From: Pseudonocardia sp. CNS-004
GTDB lineage: Bacteria > Actinomycetota > Actinomycetes > Mycobacteriales > Pseudonocardiaceae
Length of the DNA: 37,080 nucleotides
Direction: 5' to 3'
Assembly: GCA_001942185.1 (NCBI GenBank)
Contig: MKJV01000132.1
Location: 1 to 37,080 of the forward strand
Shown here: positions 25,968 to 35,903 of the stretch, in pieces
How the letters are laid out: every line of letters begins with the position of its first letter
Numbering within the stretch: the first letter of the stretch is position 1
Program-made: the position numbers and the translations under genes
The notes under the pieces: generated by a model
What the model was told of the DNA's origin: nothing
What the model saw: only the letters and a program-made list of their open reading frames with translations
Databases searched by the model: none

Positions 25968-26015
25968 GCCGGTCCTCCTCCTGGTCGGCGGGCACACCCC
26001 GCATCCTCACCCCAC

Positions 26016-26042
26016 TACGAACGGGGTGCGCCCGTATCGACA
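26016..26042 (-). promoter_or_regulatory. Candidate ECF42-type promoter for YCII-sigma
   Basis: On the minus strand TGTCGA (26042-26037) is 17 bases from CGTA (26019-26016). ECF42 promoters are reported as TGTCGA at -35 and CGA/TC at -10, so the -35 is exact and the -10 differs in the last base. It lies about 50 bases before the YCII ATG, consistent with autoregulation. A 6-bp hairpin CACCCC/GGGGTG (26008-26028) overlaps it. Confidence 0.5.
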
Positions 26043-26119
26043 CCGGACCGGGAGAATCTCGCTGCGGGCACACGCCGCGTTCCGCGCAGACCCCGGCCGC
26101 GAGCGGTACCGTCGATGGC

Positions 26120-26614
26120 GTGAGCACGCCATCGGTGCGCATCGGCAACGTCGAGCGAGAGGCGGCGGTCCGCGAGCTGGGCGAGCACTACGCCGCCGGC
26201 CGGCTCGACGCCGCCGAGTACGAGGAGCGCACGAGCGCCGCCTACGCCGCCCGCACGGCCGAGGACCTCGCTCCGCTCTTCATCGACCTCCCGCGGGAGC
26301 AACCCACCGTCGCGATGGCGCCGCAGCCGACGGTGGCCGCCCCCGCACAGGCCGGCTACGACCTGGAGGCCCCGTACGGGCGGGATCCGGTCACGGGTCG
26401 CCCCTACTCCGACCGCCTCAAGGTGATCGCGGCTCTCCTGCAGCTGTTCCTGCCGTTCGGTACCGGGCGCTTCTACACCGGCCACACCGGGATCGCGATC
26501 GCCCAGCTGGTGCTGGTCCTGTTCGGGGTCGGGGTGGTCTGGTCGTTCATCGACGGGATCGTGATGCTCGCCGGGGACCCCACCGACCCCGACGGGCGCC
26601 TCCTGCGTCCCTGA
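26120..26614 (+). CDS. DUF1707 and TM2 domain membrane protein
   Basis: 164 residues. The N-terminal DUF1707 (RIGNVEREAAVRELGEHYAA, GRLDAAEYEERTSAAYAA) is followed by a Pro-rich linker and a TM2 domain: LKVIAALLQLFLPFGTGRFY, TGHTGIAIAQLVLVLFGVGV, WSFIDGIVMLAGDP. The GTG at 26120 lies seven bases after TACCGT (26107-26112), the spacing of a leaderless promoter, and no ribosome site is seen. The role is unknown; DUF1707 proteins are common actinobacterial membrane proteins. The next gene starts 17 bases later on the same strand. Confidence 0.82.
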   Translation: MSTPSVRIGNVEREAAVRELGEHYAAGRLDAAEYEERTSAAYAARTAEDLAPLFIDLPREQPTVAMAPQPTVAAPAQAGYDLEAPYGRDPVTGRPYSDRLKVIAALLQLFLPFGTGRFYTGHTGIAIAQLVLVLFGVGVVWSFIDGIVMLAGDPTDPDGRLLRP

Positions 26615-26631
26615 CGACGGCACCGACGACG

Positions 26632-27195
26632 ATGACCGGATCCCAGCTGCCGCCCGACCTGCCCGTCCCGGAGGACGACGGAGCGGCCGCCCGCCTGCCC
26701 GGCACGACGGTGCCGCCCGTGGAGCTGCGGGCCACCGACGGTGCGACGGTCCGCCTCGACGCGCTCGGCCCGGGCCGGACGGTGATCTACGCCTACCCGC
26801 TCACCGCGCGCCCGGGCACCGAACCGCCCGACGGCTGGGACTCGATCCCCGGCGCGCGTGGCTGCACCCCCGAGGCCTGCGGCTTCCGGGACCACCACCA
26901 GGACCTGCGCGCCGCAGGCGCGGTCGAGGTGTTCGGCCTGTCGAGCCAGGACGTCGACTACCAGCGCGAGGTCGTCGAGCGGCTCCACCTGCCGTTCCGG
27001 ATGCTCTCCGACCCCACCCACAGCCTCGCCGGCGCCCTCGGGCTACCGACGTTCGACAGCGGCGGGCTCACGCTCTACAAGCGGCTGACCCTGATCATCC
27101 GCGACGGCGTGGTCGAGCACGCGTTCTACCCGGTCTTCCCTCCGGACCAGCACGCGCACCAGGTTCTGACCTGGCTGCGAGGTCAGCGCACCTGA
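26632..27195 (+). CDS. Peroxiredoxin of the BCP/PrxQ type
   Basis: 187 residues. Thioredoxin-fold peroxidase: LPGTTVPPVELRATDGATVR, LGPGRTVIYAYPLTARPG, then GARGCTPEACGFRDHHQDLR with peroxidatic C78 and resolving C83 five residues apart as in BCP/PrxQ, and VEVFGLSSQDVDYQREVVER, LPFRMLSDPTHSLAGALGLP. It reduces hydroperoxides using a thiol donor. ATG at 26632 is the most sensible start; the upstream frame is non-coding in character. Its end overlaps the convergent Nudix gene by 13 bases, marking the edge of the accessory island. Confidence 0.88.
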   Translation: MTGSQLPPDLPVPEDDGAAARLPGTTVPPVELRATDGATVRLDALGPGRTVIYAYPLTARPGTEPPDGWDSIPGARGCTPEACGFRDHHQDLRAAGAVEVFGLSSQDVDYQREVVERLHLPFRMLSDPTHSLAGALGLPTFDSGGLTLYKRLTLIIRDGVVEHAFYPVFPPDQHAHQVLTWLRGQRT

Positions 27196-27816
27196 TCCGC
27201 CACCCGGTCCGCGAACCGCGTGGGCCGGTCCGGCCACGGGCGTCCGCCGGGCGCGCGGCCGTCGGCGCGACGGCGAGGGCGTTGGCCGCCAGCACCCCCG
27301 CCACCGTGGTGCTGTTGACGATCGTGCCCGAGAGCACCATGCGCACCGCGACGGGCAGCGACACCCACCGCGTGGTGAGGTCGGCCTCCTCGTCGCCCTC
27401 GACCGCCGGGCGGCCCACCTCGGTGAGCCCGCGGGCGAGGTAGACCCGCACCGCCTCCTCGGTGAAGCCCGGCGAGGGCGCGAGGTCGACGAGCGTGGAC
27501 CACTCGCTCGCCGCGAGGCCGGTCTCCTCCGTCAACTCGCGCTGCGCGGTGACCAGCGGGTCCTCGCCACGCACGTCGAGCAGCCCGGCCGGGAGCTCCC
27601 ACAGCCGCCTGCGCAGGGCATGCCGGTACTGGTGGATCATCATGAGCCGGTCGTCCGCGTCGAGGGCGGCGATCGCGACGGCTCCGGGGTGCTCGACGAT
27701 CTCCCGCACGGCCAGCCCGCCGCCGGGCATGACCACCTCGTCGGCCCGCAGGGCCATGACCTTGCCGACGTAGATGTCCTTGGACGCCTCGACCGTGAAC
27801 TCGTGCCGGGGTGCCG

Positions 27817-27820
<4 letters not shown>
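27183..27820 (-). CDS. Nudix hydrolase, ADP-ribose pyrophosphatase type, one frame break
   Basis: Hydrolyses ADP-ribose to AMP and ribose phosphate; counterpart of mycobacterial Rv1700. HEFTVEASKDIYVGKVMALR, then RLWELPAGLLDVRGEDPLVT with the Nudix box running to AQRELTEETGL (about 79-102), then LAPSPGFTEEAVRVYLARGL and NSTTVAGVLAANALAV. One added base near 27236 turns the tail into ..ADAPWPDRPTRFADRVADQV and the TGA at 27185-27183, about 211 residues. GTG at 27820 overlaps the pyrG stop (GTGA). Coupling to pyrG is conserved. Confidence 0.9.
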
Positions 27821-29542
<1,722 letters not shown>

Positions 29543-29550
29543 GGGTCTTC

Positions 29551-29581
29551 AGGGTACATACGGACCGGCCGCGTCGGCCAA
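29551..29581 (-). promoter_or_regulatory. Predicted pyrG promoter giving a leaderless transcript
   Basis: On the minus strand TACCCT (29556-29551) stands eight bases before the pyrG GTG, and TTGGCC (29581-29576) lies 19 bases further upstream, a slightly long spacer. There is no ribosome site before the GTG, so translation probably starts at the first base or nearly so. Confidence 0.4.
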
Positions 29582-29613
29582 CTCCCCCGCGTGTCGTACG
29601 CCTCGGCACCCGA

Positions 29614-30549
29614 TCAGGCGGCCGGCGCGGCGCCCCCGCTGGCCGTGGCGGCGGTGCCGTAGCTGCCCGCGCGGCCGTCGAGCTGCTCGCGCAGCGCCAG
29701 CACGGCGGAGACCTGCCCGGCACCGCTCTGCACGTCGTCCACGGTGGAGATGCCCGCCGCAATGCCCGGGTCGGCACGCGCCACGCCCACGGCACCGGTG
29801 GCGTCCGCGGAGCCGGTGCGGCCCGCGAGCACGGCCCCGCCTCCCACCCGGTCGAGCTGCGCGGCGAGCCGGGCGACGACGGCCGCGGCGTCCCCACCGT
29901 CGACGCCCGGCAGCGCACCGCCGGTGAGCACGAGCACGACGTTCCCGGGCTGGGGCCGCGCGCCGGGCGCGACGAACCCGGCAGCGGCGAGCCCGGCCAG
30001 CACCGCGTCGGCGTCCTGGGGCGCGATCGGCTGGGTGGGCTGCGACCCGGCCGGGGTGAGCACGAGGCCGCCGAGCAGGCCGCCGACGAGGCTGCCGGTG
30101 TCGGTGGCCGCGGGCAGCTGCGCCCCGGTGGGGAGGAGCTCCGCGGCCAGCTCGCGCAGCTGGTCGGCCCGCGCCGGGTCACCGACGGCCGGGGTGAGCG
30201 CCACCTCGCCGCCCACGGAGGCACCCGCCTGTTGCAGGAGTGCGAGTACGGCGTCCCGGTCGGCCGGCTCCGCACCCGAGGTCACCAGCGTGACGCTGCT
30301 GCCCTGGAGCAGGCCGCGCACGGCGGCCGGCCCGACGCGCCGGGCGAACTCGTCGGCCGCACGCTGCCCGGCGGCGAGGTCGTCGCGTTCGGTGCGCAAC
30401 GTCTCCACCTGGCCGGCGAGGTCGTCGGCCTCGTGCGACACGGCCGACAGCAGCCGGTCGGACACGCCTGCCGACCCCAGTACGACACCGACCGCGAGCG
30501 CGAGGAACACCGCCGCGATGGACACGGCGTGGTAGCGGAGCGAGATCAC
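29614..30549 (-). CDS. SteB/MctB-like membrane-anchored protein (annotated copper transporter)
   Basis: 311 residues, intact; counterpart of Rv1698. One N-terminal transmembrane segment (VISLRYHAVSIAAVFLALAV, GVVLGSAGV) is followed by a coiled coil (SHEADDLAGQVETLRTERDD) and a globular part with repeated Gly/Ala-rich segments. MctB was described as an outer-membrane copper protein, while corynebacterial SteB pairs with SteA in septum formation. The coiled coil and the coupling to the SteA-like gene favour the second reading. GTG at 30549 overlaps the steA stop (GTGA). A low-complexity tail GTAATASGGAAPAA ends it. Confidence 0.82.
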   Translation of the reverse strand: MISLRYHAVSIAAVFLALAVGVVLGSAGVSDRLLSAVSHEADDLAGQVETLRTERDDLAAGQRAADEFARRVGPAAVRGLLQGSSVTLVTSGAEPADRDAVLALLQQAGASVGGEVALTPAVGDPARADQLRELAAELLPTGAQLPAATDTGSLVGGLLGGLVLTPAGSQPTQPIAPQDADAVLAGLAAAGFVAPGARPQPGNVVLVLTGGALPGVDGGDAAAVVARLAAQLDRVGGGAVLAGRTGSADATGAVGVARADPGIAAGISTVDDVQSGAGQVSAVLALREQLDGRAGSYGTAATASGGAAPAA

Positions 30550-31742
30550 CCGAAAAGTCCCCCTGAGATGTCCCTGATCTGCTGCACGAGACCGACCCAC
30601 ACCTGGGAGATCCACGCCAGCACGGCCTCACCCGCGTCCGACACGAGCAGCGCCGCCAGCGCCGCCACGAACGCGGCCGCCGTCATCAGCAGGATCGCGC
30701 CGACCGAGATGCGGCTGCGGTACAACGAGGCGATCACCCGCCCGTCCACGAGCAGCCCGCCCAGCTGCAGCCGGGTGAGGAACGTCGAGGCGATGCTGCC
30801 CGAGCGCCCGCGGTCGAGGAACTCCACCATGCTCGCCGACAGGCCCACCGTCACCACGAGCGACGCCCCGCCGTGCGCGGCGATGAGCAACGCGAGGTCC
30901 TCCGGGTTCGCCGAGCTCGGGAACGTCACCGCGCCCACTCCGAGGTCCTGCACCCGGTGCAGGCCGGGCGCGTGCCCGTCGGCGAACGCCGGGACGACGA
31001 CGTCGGCACCGCAGGTCAGGGCCTCGCTGGAGATCTCGCTGGGGTCGCCGACGATCAGCTGAGGCGTGTGCCCGGCCTTCATCAGCGCGTCGGCGCCCGG
31101 TCCCACGCCGACCAGCACCGGCCGGTACTCGCGGATGTAGTGCGCGAGCTTCTTGAGCTCGGTGTCGTGGTCGTAGCCCGTCGAGACGACGAGCACCTGG
31201 CGGTCGGCCAGCCGGACCTCGACCTCGGGCACTCCCGCGCCGTCGAGCAGCATCGAGCGTTCCCGGCGCATGAACTCGATGGTGTTGGCGGCGAACGCCT
31301 CGAGCTGGTGGGTCAGGCCCGACTTGGCCTCCACCATCGCGTCGGCGACGGAGTCGGCGTCCTGCTCGATGCCCTTGGCGAGCTCCATCTCGCCCGCGTA
31401 GACCACACCCTCGTGGATCCGGACGCGGCTCCCGTCCTTGATCGCCCGAAGCGCCTCGTCACCGACGCCGTCGACGAGCAGGATGCCGGCGCCGACGAGC
31501 ACCTCGGGCCCGAGGTTCGGGAACCTCCCCGAGATCGAGGGCGCTGCGTTCACGACGGCCGCCACCTTCGCCGCGACGAGCGCCTCGGCGGTGGCGCGGT
31601 CCAGGTCGATGTGATCGATGACCGCGATCTCGCCCGCCTTGACGCGGCGGAGCAGGCCGTCGGTGCGCCGGTCGACCCGGGCAACGCCGGCCAGCCCGGG
31701 CAGCGCCGTACGCGAGCGGTGCAACAGGCCGGACAGCTTCAT
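30546..31742 (-). CDS. SteA-like cytokinetic-ring protein
   Basis: 398 residues, intact; counterpart of Rv1697. The start is MKLSGLLHRSRTALPGLAGV. A thiamin pyrophosphokinase-like catalytic fold follows (VLVGVGPGADALMKAGHTPQ, LIVGDPSEISSEAL), and the C-terminal end has one or two hydrophobic segments (ISVGAILLMTAAAFVAALAA LLV). Together with the SteB-like product of the next gene it is expected at the division septum. A catalytic role is unproven. The ATG at 31742 follows a 191-base gap after recN, so it probably has a promoter of its own. Confidence 0.85.
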   Translation of the reverse strand: MKLSGLLHRSRTALPGLAGVARVDRRTDGLLRRVKAGEIAVIDHIDLDRATAEALVAAKVAAVVNAAPSISGRFPNLGPEVLVGAGILLVDGVGDEALRAIKDGSRVRIHEGVVYAGEMELAKGIEQDADSVADAMVEAKSGLTHQLEAFAANTIEFMRRERSMLLDGAGVPEVEVRLADRQVLVVSTGYDHDTELKKLAHYIREYRPVLVGVGPGADALMKAGHTPQLIVGDPSEISSEALTCGADVVVPAFADGHAPGLHRVQDLGVGAVTFPSSANPEDLALLIAAHGGASLVVTVGLSASMVEFLDRGRSGSIASTFLTRLQLGGLLVDGRVIASLYRSRISVGAILLMTAAAFVAALAALLVSDAGEAVLAWISQVWVGLVQQIRDISGGLFG

Positions 31743-31860
31743 GCACGCACTGTGACACCAGAGTGGCGGGATCTCAGGAAGGCACGCCGGACCGTCACGG
31801 TCGGTTCACCTGGCCCGACCAGCACCGGCCGACCCCGGTCGACCGGCCCGCCGGAGACGT

Positions 31861-31926
31861 CGCACACCAACTCCGGTGCCCACGCAGGAACTGCAGTTGG
31901 TGTGCGAGCACCGAAGTTGGTGTGTG
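31861..31926 (-). terminator. Palindrome with two alternative partner arms after recN
   Basis: CGCACACCAACT (31861-31872) pairs perfectly with AGTTGGTGTGCG (31895-31906). The longer CACACCAACTCCGGTGC (31863-31879) can instead pair with GCACCGAAGTTGGTGTG (31908-31924) with one mismatch. It starts seven to nine bases past the recN stop. Probably a terminator; the two choices of partner resemble the palindrome at 13373. The rest of the 191-base recN-steA gap shows nothing else. Confidence 0.55.
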
Positions 31927-31933
31927 AGCGTCG

Positions 31934-33748
31934 TCAGCCGGCAGCGGACGACGCCTTCCGACCCTTCCGGCGGGTGGGTGCGGAGCCGTTTGCGGCCGCG
32001 CGGTCGGCCTCCCGGTGGGCACGCGCGGCGGCGAGGAGCTCCTCGGCGTGGGCGCGGCCGGTGTCGGTGTCGTCGAGGCCTGCGAGCATCCGGGCGAGCT
32101 CGATGATGCGGTCGGACTCGGGGAGCGTGCGCACACTGCTGCGCGTGGCACCGTTCTGCCCACTCGACGACTTGTCGACCACGAGGTGCCGGTCGGCGTA
32201 GGCCGCCACCTGCGGCAGGTGGGTCACCACGATCACCTGGTGGCGGGCGGCGAGCCGGGCGAGCCTGCGGCCGATCTCCACGGCGGCGCGGCCGCCGACG
32301 CCGGCGTCGACCTCGTCGAACACCATCGTGGGCACCGGGTCGCTACCGGCGAGCGCCACCTCCAGCGCGAGCATCACGCGCGAGAGCTCACCGCCGGACG
32401 CGCCCTTGTGCAGCGGCTGCGCGGCGGCACCGGCGTGGGCCACCAGCCGCAGCTCCACCTCGTCGACGCCGTCGGTGCCCCCCGCCAGCAGCCGCGCACC
32501 GACCTGCAACGCGTCGGGGGCGTCCGGGCCCGCCTCCCTCGGCGCGATCGACACCTGCAGCCGCGCGTCCTTCATCGCGAGCCCGGCCAGCTCGGCGGTG
32601 GCCCCGTCGGCGAGGCGGGTTGCGGCCTCGGTGCGCGCCGCCGTGACCGCCTCCGCGTGCCGGGCCAGCTCGGCGGCGAGCTCGTCGCGCCGGGCGGCCA
32701 GCGCGCTGAGGGCCTCGTCGGAGGTGTCGAGGCCGGCGAGGCGCTCGCGGGCGCCTCGGCCCAGGCGAGCACGCCGTCGATGTCGGCGGCGTACTTGCGG
32801 GTGAGCGCCTTCAGCTCGGCCTGCCGGGCGAGCACCTGGCGAGCCGCTCCGGGTCGGCGTCGAGCCGGTCGAGGTAGGCGGTGAGCTCGGTGCCGACGTC
32901 ACCGAGGAGCGCGAGCGCCTCGCCGAGCCGCGCGTCCATGCCGGACAGCTCCGGGTCGCCCGCTGCGGCCAGCCGGTGGCGGGCGTCGCCGATCAGCGCG
33001 AGGGCGGCCGGCACGTCCGGATCGGGCTCGTCGGCCCCGACGAGCGCGGCCTGCGCCGCGGTGGCCACCTCCCGCAGGTCGTCGGCGGCGGCCAGCCTCC
33101 GTGCGAGGTCGACCAGCTCGGTGTCCTCCGCGGGCTGCGGGTCGACGGCGCCGATCTCGGTGAGCCCGTGGCGCAGCAGGTCGGCCTCCTGCGCGAGGCG
33201 CCGGGCACCGTCGCGGCGCTCCACCAGCTCCGCGGCCACCCGCTGCCACTCCGCCCGCACCGCCCGGTAGCGCTCCAGCGGCCCGGCGACGGCGTCGCCC
33301 GCGAACCGGTCCAGCAGGGCCCGCTGCTCGGCCGGGCGCAGCAGGCGCAGCTGGTCGTTCTGCCCGTGGACGGCGAGCGTGGCCTCCGCGAGCCGCGCCA
33401 GCACCCCCACCGGGACCGACCGCCCGCCGAGGTGGGCGCGCGACCGCCCGTCGGCCGACACCGTGCGGACCGCGATGAGGGCGCCGTCCTCGTCGCGTCG
33501 GCGCCCACCTCGTCGGCCACGGCGAGCGCGGCCGGGTGGGCGCTGAACCGCCCCTCCACGACGGCGCGGCGGGCCCCACCCGCCACCCGCGACGCCTCGG
33601 CCCGGCCGCCCCCGAGCAGGGACAGCCCGGTGACGACCATGGTCTTGCCCGCACCGGTCTCACCGGTGAGCACCGTGAGCCCCGGATCCAGCACGAGCGT
33701 CGCGTCGTCGATCACGCCGAGGCCCTGGATCCGCATCTCGGCCAGCAT
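31934..33748 (-). CDS. recN: DNA repair ATPase RecN, three frame breaks
   Basis: SMC-like protein for double-strand break repair. The N-terminal MRIQGLGVIDDATLVLDPGL and Walker A LTGETGAGKTMVV are followed by LAVHGQNDQLRLLRPAEQRA, long coiled coils, the signature LHKGASGGELSRVMLALEVA and Walker B PTMVFDEVDAGVGGRAAVEI. Frames change near 33496, 32838 and 32752, each restored by one added base (GADADEDGALIAVRT, RLAQVLARQAELK, WAEGARERLAGLD). About 605 residues when repaired. ATG at 33748 is the usual start for the family. Three breaks in one otherwise well-kept gene again point to sequence quality. Confidence 0.93.
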
Positions 33749-33968
33749 GTCCGTGAGCGTACGGCGCCACCCGGACAGGCCGTTGGCCGTGTCCCGTCCG
33801 CCGTGAACAGGCCGGGATGACGAGCCTGCCGGCGGCTCCTGATCGCCGGAAATGGTGCCGGCACGACTGATCTGTCGCTGTGCCACCACTGTCGACGATC
33901 AGCGTGCGCATGGCCGGCGGCCGTGGTGCCGGCGCGCCACATCCGGCCCCCCGAACCACTCCCGGTGA
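33749..33968. other. Gap between nadK and recN
   Basis: 220 bases without a credible gene. It contains several GGTGCCGG words and the perfect palindrome GTGCCGGCAC near 33855-33866. The recN promoter should lie here on the minus strand, but no clear boxes are seen. A LexA-type operator for recN was looked for by eye and not recognised. Confidence 0.3.
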
Positions 33969-34901
33969 TCAGCCCTCGGTCGGCCGGTGCCGGGCGGAGC
34001 CGGGCGCGCCGCGCCAGCCCCGCACGGGCAGGTCGAACTTGCGGACGAGGCGGTCGGCGAACGGCTGGCCGTCCAGGCGGACCATGCGCACCGGCGTGGC
34101 ACCGCGGGCCAGCTCCACCCGCGCTCCCGGCGGCAGCGTGAACGTGCGGCGCCCGTCGCACTCCAGCACGGCGGGCGGCCCGTGCGGATCGACCTCGATC
34201 GCCACCTCGCTGTCCGGCGCGATCACCATCGGCCGCGCGAACAGCGCGTGCGCGTTGCTGGGCACGAGCAGCATCGCCTCGACCTGCGGCCACACCAGTG
34301 GGCCGCCCGCGGAGAACGCGTACGCGGTGGAGCCGGTCGGCGTGGCGCAGAGCACGCCGTCGCAGCCGAACGCCGACACGGGGCGCCCGTCGACCTCGAG
34401 CACCATCTCGAGGATCCGCTCCCGGCTGCTCTTCTCGACGGTCGCCTCGTTCAGCGCCCAGGTACGCGCGAGCACGTCCCCGTTGCTGCGGGCGACCGCG
34501 TCGATCGTCATCCGCTCCTCGACCGCGTAGCCGCCCTGGACGATCGCGTCGAGGGCGTCACCGAGGGACTCCTGCTCCGCCTCGGCGAGGAACCCGACCC
34601 GCCCCAGGTTGACCCCGAGCAGCGGCACCCCGACCGGGCGGGCCATCTCGGCGGCTCGCAGCAGCGTGCCGTCGCCGCCGAGGACGAGCACGACCTCCGC
34701 GCCTTCCGCGCATCCGGGCCTGCCCTCGACGAACCGCGGGGCGAGCCCGGCGGGCAGGTCGCCGTCCTGCACCTCCGCCCACTCCTCGCCCAGCACCCGC
34801 AGCCGGACGCCCGACTCGGCGAGCCGGTGGGCGACGGTCGCGGCGGTGCGCAGGTTGGTGGCCCGACCGGTGTGCAGGACGACCAGGATCTCGCGTGTCA
34901 C
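33969..34901 (-). CDS. nadK: NAD kinase
   Basis: 310 residues, intact. Phosphorylates NAD to NADP in the cytosol. The phosphate-binding GGDGT is at 75-79 (LVLGGDGTLLRAAEMA), with GVNLGRVGFLAE, the NE pair at 151-152 (ALNEATVEKSSR) and CDGVLCATPTGSTAYAFSAG at 180-199. The GTG at 34901 overlaps the tlyA stop (GTGA 34898-34901). The order tlyA-nadK-recN is standard in actinobacteria. Confidence 0.96.
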   Translation of the reverse strand: MTREILVVLHTGRATNLRTAATVAHRLAESGVRLRVLGEEWAEVQDGDLPAGLAPRFVEGRPGCAEGAEVVLVLGGDGTLLRAAEMARPVGVPLLGVNLGRVGFLAEAEQESLGDALDAIVQGGYAVEERMTIDAVARSNGDVLARTWALNEATVEKSSRERILEMVLEVDGRPVSAFGCDGVLCATPTGSTAYAFSAGGPLVWPQVEAMLLVPSNAHALFARPMVIAPDSEVAIEVDPHGPPAVLECDGRRTFTLPPGARVELARGATPVRMVRLDGQPFADRLVRKFDLPVRGWRGAPGSARHRPTEG

Positions 34902-35716
34902 GGGTTCCCCTCACCCACCCCGCCGGCTGCCGGCCCCCGGGCGTCGACGGCGGCGGCGAGCACGTCGTCGCCCACGTCGACGCCGGAGCGGGCGAGCCGC
35001 AGGAAGTACTCCACGTTGCCCGACGGGCCGGGTAGCGGGCTCGCGACGGCGCCGCGCACGACGAGGCCGAGATCCCGTGCCGCGGCCGCCACCTCGGTGA
35101 GCGCGGCGAGGCGCAGCTCGGGGGTGCGCACCACGCCGCCCGCGCCCAGCCGTGCCTTCCCCACCTCGAACTGCGGCTTGACCATCGGCAGCAGCTCGCC
35201 TTCGGTGCACGCGACGAGCGCGGGCAGCACGGTGCGCAGGGAGATGAACGACAGGTCGGCGACGGTGAGGTCGACCGGGCCCCCGATCTGCTCCCGGTCG
35301 AGCGCGCGGACGTTGGTGCGGTCGTGCACCCGCACCCGCTCGTCGGCGCGCAACCGCCACACCAGCTGCCCGTACCCGACGTCGACGGCCACCACCTCGG
35401 CCGCTCCGCGGTCGAGCAGCACGTCGGTGAACCCGCCGGTGGACGCGCCCGCGTCCAGGCAGCGCAGGCCGTCGACGTCCACCTCGAACGCGTCGAGGGC
35501 CCCGATCAGTTTGTGGGCGCCCCGCGACGCCCATTCGCGCTCGTCGCCGCGGTTCACCGTGACCGGGGTGTCGCGGTCGACGACCGTGGCGGCCTTCCCC
35601 GCCGGGACGCCGCGGACGACGACCCGGCCCTGCTCGATCAGCTCCGCCGCTTGCTGCCGGGAACGAGCGAGCCCGCGGCGGACGAGCTCGGCGTCGAGAC
35701 GGGCTCGGGTGACCAC
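34898..35716 (-). CDS. tlyA: TlyA-family rRNA 2'-O-methyltransferase
   Basis: 272 residues, intact. An S4 RNA-binding domain (RARLDAELVRRGLARSRQQA, residues 4-60) is followed by an FtsJ-like methyltransferase with the SAM loop CLDAGASTGGFTDVLLDRGA (86-105), ADLSFISLRTVLPAL and MVKPQFEVGKARLGAGGVVR. In mycobacteria TlyA methylates C1409 of 16S and C1920 of 23S rRNA and its loss gives capreomycin resistance; haemolysin is an old name. GTG at 35716 is four bases past the preceding small gene. Confidence 0.95.
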   Translation of the reverse strand: MVTRARLDAELVRRGLARSRQQAAELIEQGRVVVRGVPAGKAATVVDRDTPVTVNRGDEREWASRGAHKLIGALDAFEVDVDGLRCLDAGASTGGFTDVLLDRGAAEVVAVDVGYGQLVWRLRADERVRVHDRTNVRALDREQIGGPVDLTVADLSFISLRTVLPALVACTEGELLPMVKPQFEVGKARLGAGGVVRTPELRLAALTEVAAAARDLGLVVRGAVASPLPGPSGNVEYFLRLARSGVDVGDDVLAAAVDARGPAAGGVGEGNP

Positions 35717-35720
35717 CGCG

Positions 35721-35903
35721 TCACGCGCCGCCCGAGGACCCGGCCGCGAGCGCGTCGGACAGCGCGGCGTGCACCCGCTCGTACGCCTCGACGTGCTCGC
35801 CGAGCGGCCGCTCGTCCAGCCCGTCGAGGGCGGCCACGGCCCGCTCGACGGCGCCGAGCGGGTCTGCCGGGCGCGGAGGCGGCCCTGGCATGGGGACGGT
35901 CAT
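35721..35903 (-). CDS. Small conserved protein between the HAD gene and tlyA
   Basis: 60 residues: MTVPMPGPPPRPADPLGAVE, RAVAALDGLDERPLGEHVEA, YERVHAALSDALAAGSSGGA. Mostly helical and hydrophilic. The same position holds a small gene of this kind in mycobacteria (Rv1693-like) and other actinobacteria. The ATG overlaps the HAD stop (ATGA 35900-35903) and tlyA follows at once. The repeated Glu/His/Leu pattern in the middle may be a short amphipathic helix. Function unknown. Confidence 0.8.
   Translation of the reverse strand: MTVPMPGPPPRPADPLGAVERAVAALDGLDERPLGEHVEAYERVHAALSDALAAGSSGGA

Noticed and set aside
33749..33968. A small gene on the minus strand in the nadK-recN gap (reading MRTLIVDSGGTATDQS..)
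   Set aside because: No ribosome site, and the frame soon runs into the recN start region with Arg-rich text; no family resemblance.
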